64,000 bases of DNA, taken from assembly GCF_017831975.1 (NCBI RefSeq), contig NZ_JAFDSS010000001.1, positions 3,100,001 through 3,164,000 of the forward strand, read 5' to 3'. Below the pieces are notes generated by a model. The model saw only the letters and a program-made list of their open reading frames with translations. It ran no database searches and was not told the origin of the DNA. A program made the position numbers and the translations under genes. The DNA is from Microbacterium terrae. GTDB lineage: Bacteria > Actinomycetota > Actinomycetes > Actinomycetales > Microbacteriaceae. Below are positions 63,728-64,000 of this stretch, in pieces. Position 1 is the stretch's first letter, and each line of letters opens with the position of its first letter.

Positions 63728-64000
63728 TCAGTCCCGGTCGGGTGGAGACGCCGTCGTATTCCCCTCACGGAATGCGCACGTGAAGCGGATGGATGCCGCG
63801 TCCGCGCCCTCGAGCATCGTCGCCACCGCCTGACCGGCGGCGCGGCCCTTGTCGGTCGCGGGCTGCACGAGTGTCGTGAGCTCGTAGGGCGCGAGGCCGT
63901 CGACGACGATGCCGTCGAACCCCGTGACGCTGACGTCCTCCGGCACGCGCAGGCCCGCCTCCTCCACGGCGCGGATGACCCCGGCGGCGAGCAGGTCGCT
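63728..64000 (-). CDS. LacI family transcriptional regulator (N-terminus beyond window)
   Basis: The visible 90 codons are the C-terminal part of a LacI/PurR-type sugar-binding domain: SDLLAAGVIRAVEEAGLRVPEDVSVTGFDGI, then LTTLVQPATDKGRAAGQAVATMLEG. The D-V-S-V-x-G-F-D block and the following T-x-x-x-Q-P are diagnostic. The frame is open to the window edge, so the helix-turn-helix end is missing. Ligand and targets are unknown. It is on the same strand as the mrp operon but separated from it by 90 bases, and it lies upstream. Confidence 0.88.
   Translation of the reverse strand, partial: SDLLAAGVIRAVEEAGLRVPEDVSVTGFDGIVVDGLAPYELTTLVQPATDKGRAAGQAVATMLEGADAASIRFTCAFREGNTTASPPDRD

Overview
The window looks like chromosomal DNA from a high-GC Gram-positive actinobacterium of the family Microbacteriaceae, most likely Microbacterium or a close relative. 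The grounds are strong GC bias, many GTG starts, short overlapping operons, and familiar lineage genes: a DUF222/HNH protein, a tandem pair of Pr6Pr membrane proteins, DUF5979 surface repeats and a fused MrpA/B antiporter. I saw no rRNA, tRNA, CRISPR array, phage or intact insertion sequence. This is an inference from content; no search was run.

Layout. 1-9.0 kb: the edge of a TerC-like gene, a fatty acid desaturase, a DUF2306 membrane protein coupled to a two-component system, purL, and small or unknown membrane genes including two tandem paralogues. 9.1-14.2 kb: a MarR regulator coupled to a membrane protein, an HhH protein, a VOC protein, two alpha/beta hydrolases and a YdeI-like protein. 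14.3-20.9 kb: an alpha-galactoside locus (ROK regulator facing a GH36 alpha-galactosidase, lipoprotein binding protein and two permeases), ending in what looks like the stump of an older gene. 21.4-24.8 kb: a glycine betaine/proline ABC transporter (proV-proW-proX). 25.2-29.7 kb: a frameshifted DUF222/HNH gene, an unknown membrane protein, and a patatin-like lipase with an acyltransferase. 29.8-35.4 kb: a YtrA-like GntR/ABC operon, chorismate mutase, an AI-2E family transporter and an alkylsulfatase-like hydrolase. 35.8-40.1 kb: a lactonase-fold protein, purA and the Pr6Pr pair. 40.1-49.4 kb: one gene for a sortase-anchored surface protein of about 3088 residues with eleven DUF5979-type repeats. 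49.6-57.1 kb: argG, a TetR/pseudo-ATPase/YhgE operon and a penicillin acylase family protein. 57.2-63.6 kb: a complete group-2 Mrp/Mnh cation/proton antiporter operon. The right edge cuts a LacI-family regulator.

Three signals run through the window. First, many genes have a TANNNT -10 box 6-8 bases before the start codon, so they are probably transcribed without a leader. Second, the word GGATGC/GCATCC is common, and several hairpins between genes are built from two inverted copies of it. Third, a REP-like word (GGTCGTTGAGCGAGCG...GAGACGAAACG) occurs as an inverted pair after purL and as two tandem arrays with a 57-bp periodicity, both at convergent gene ends.

The most interesting loci are the giant surface protein, the REP arrays, the G8 frameshift with a hairpin in the HNH gene, the TetR/pseudo-ATPase/YhgE operon, and the alpha-galactoside locus with its overlapping operator and promoter.
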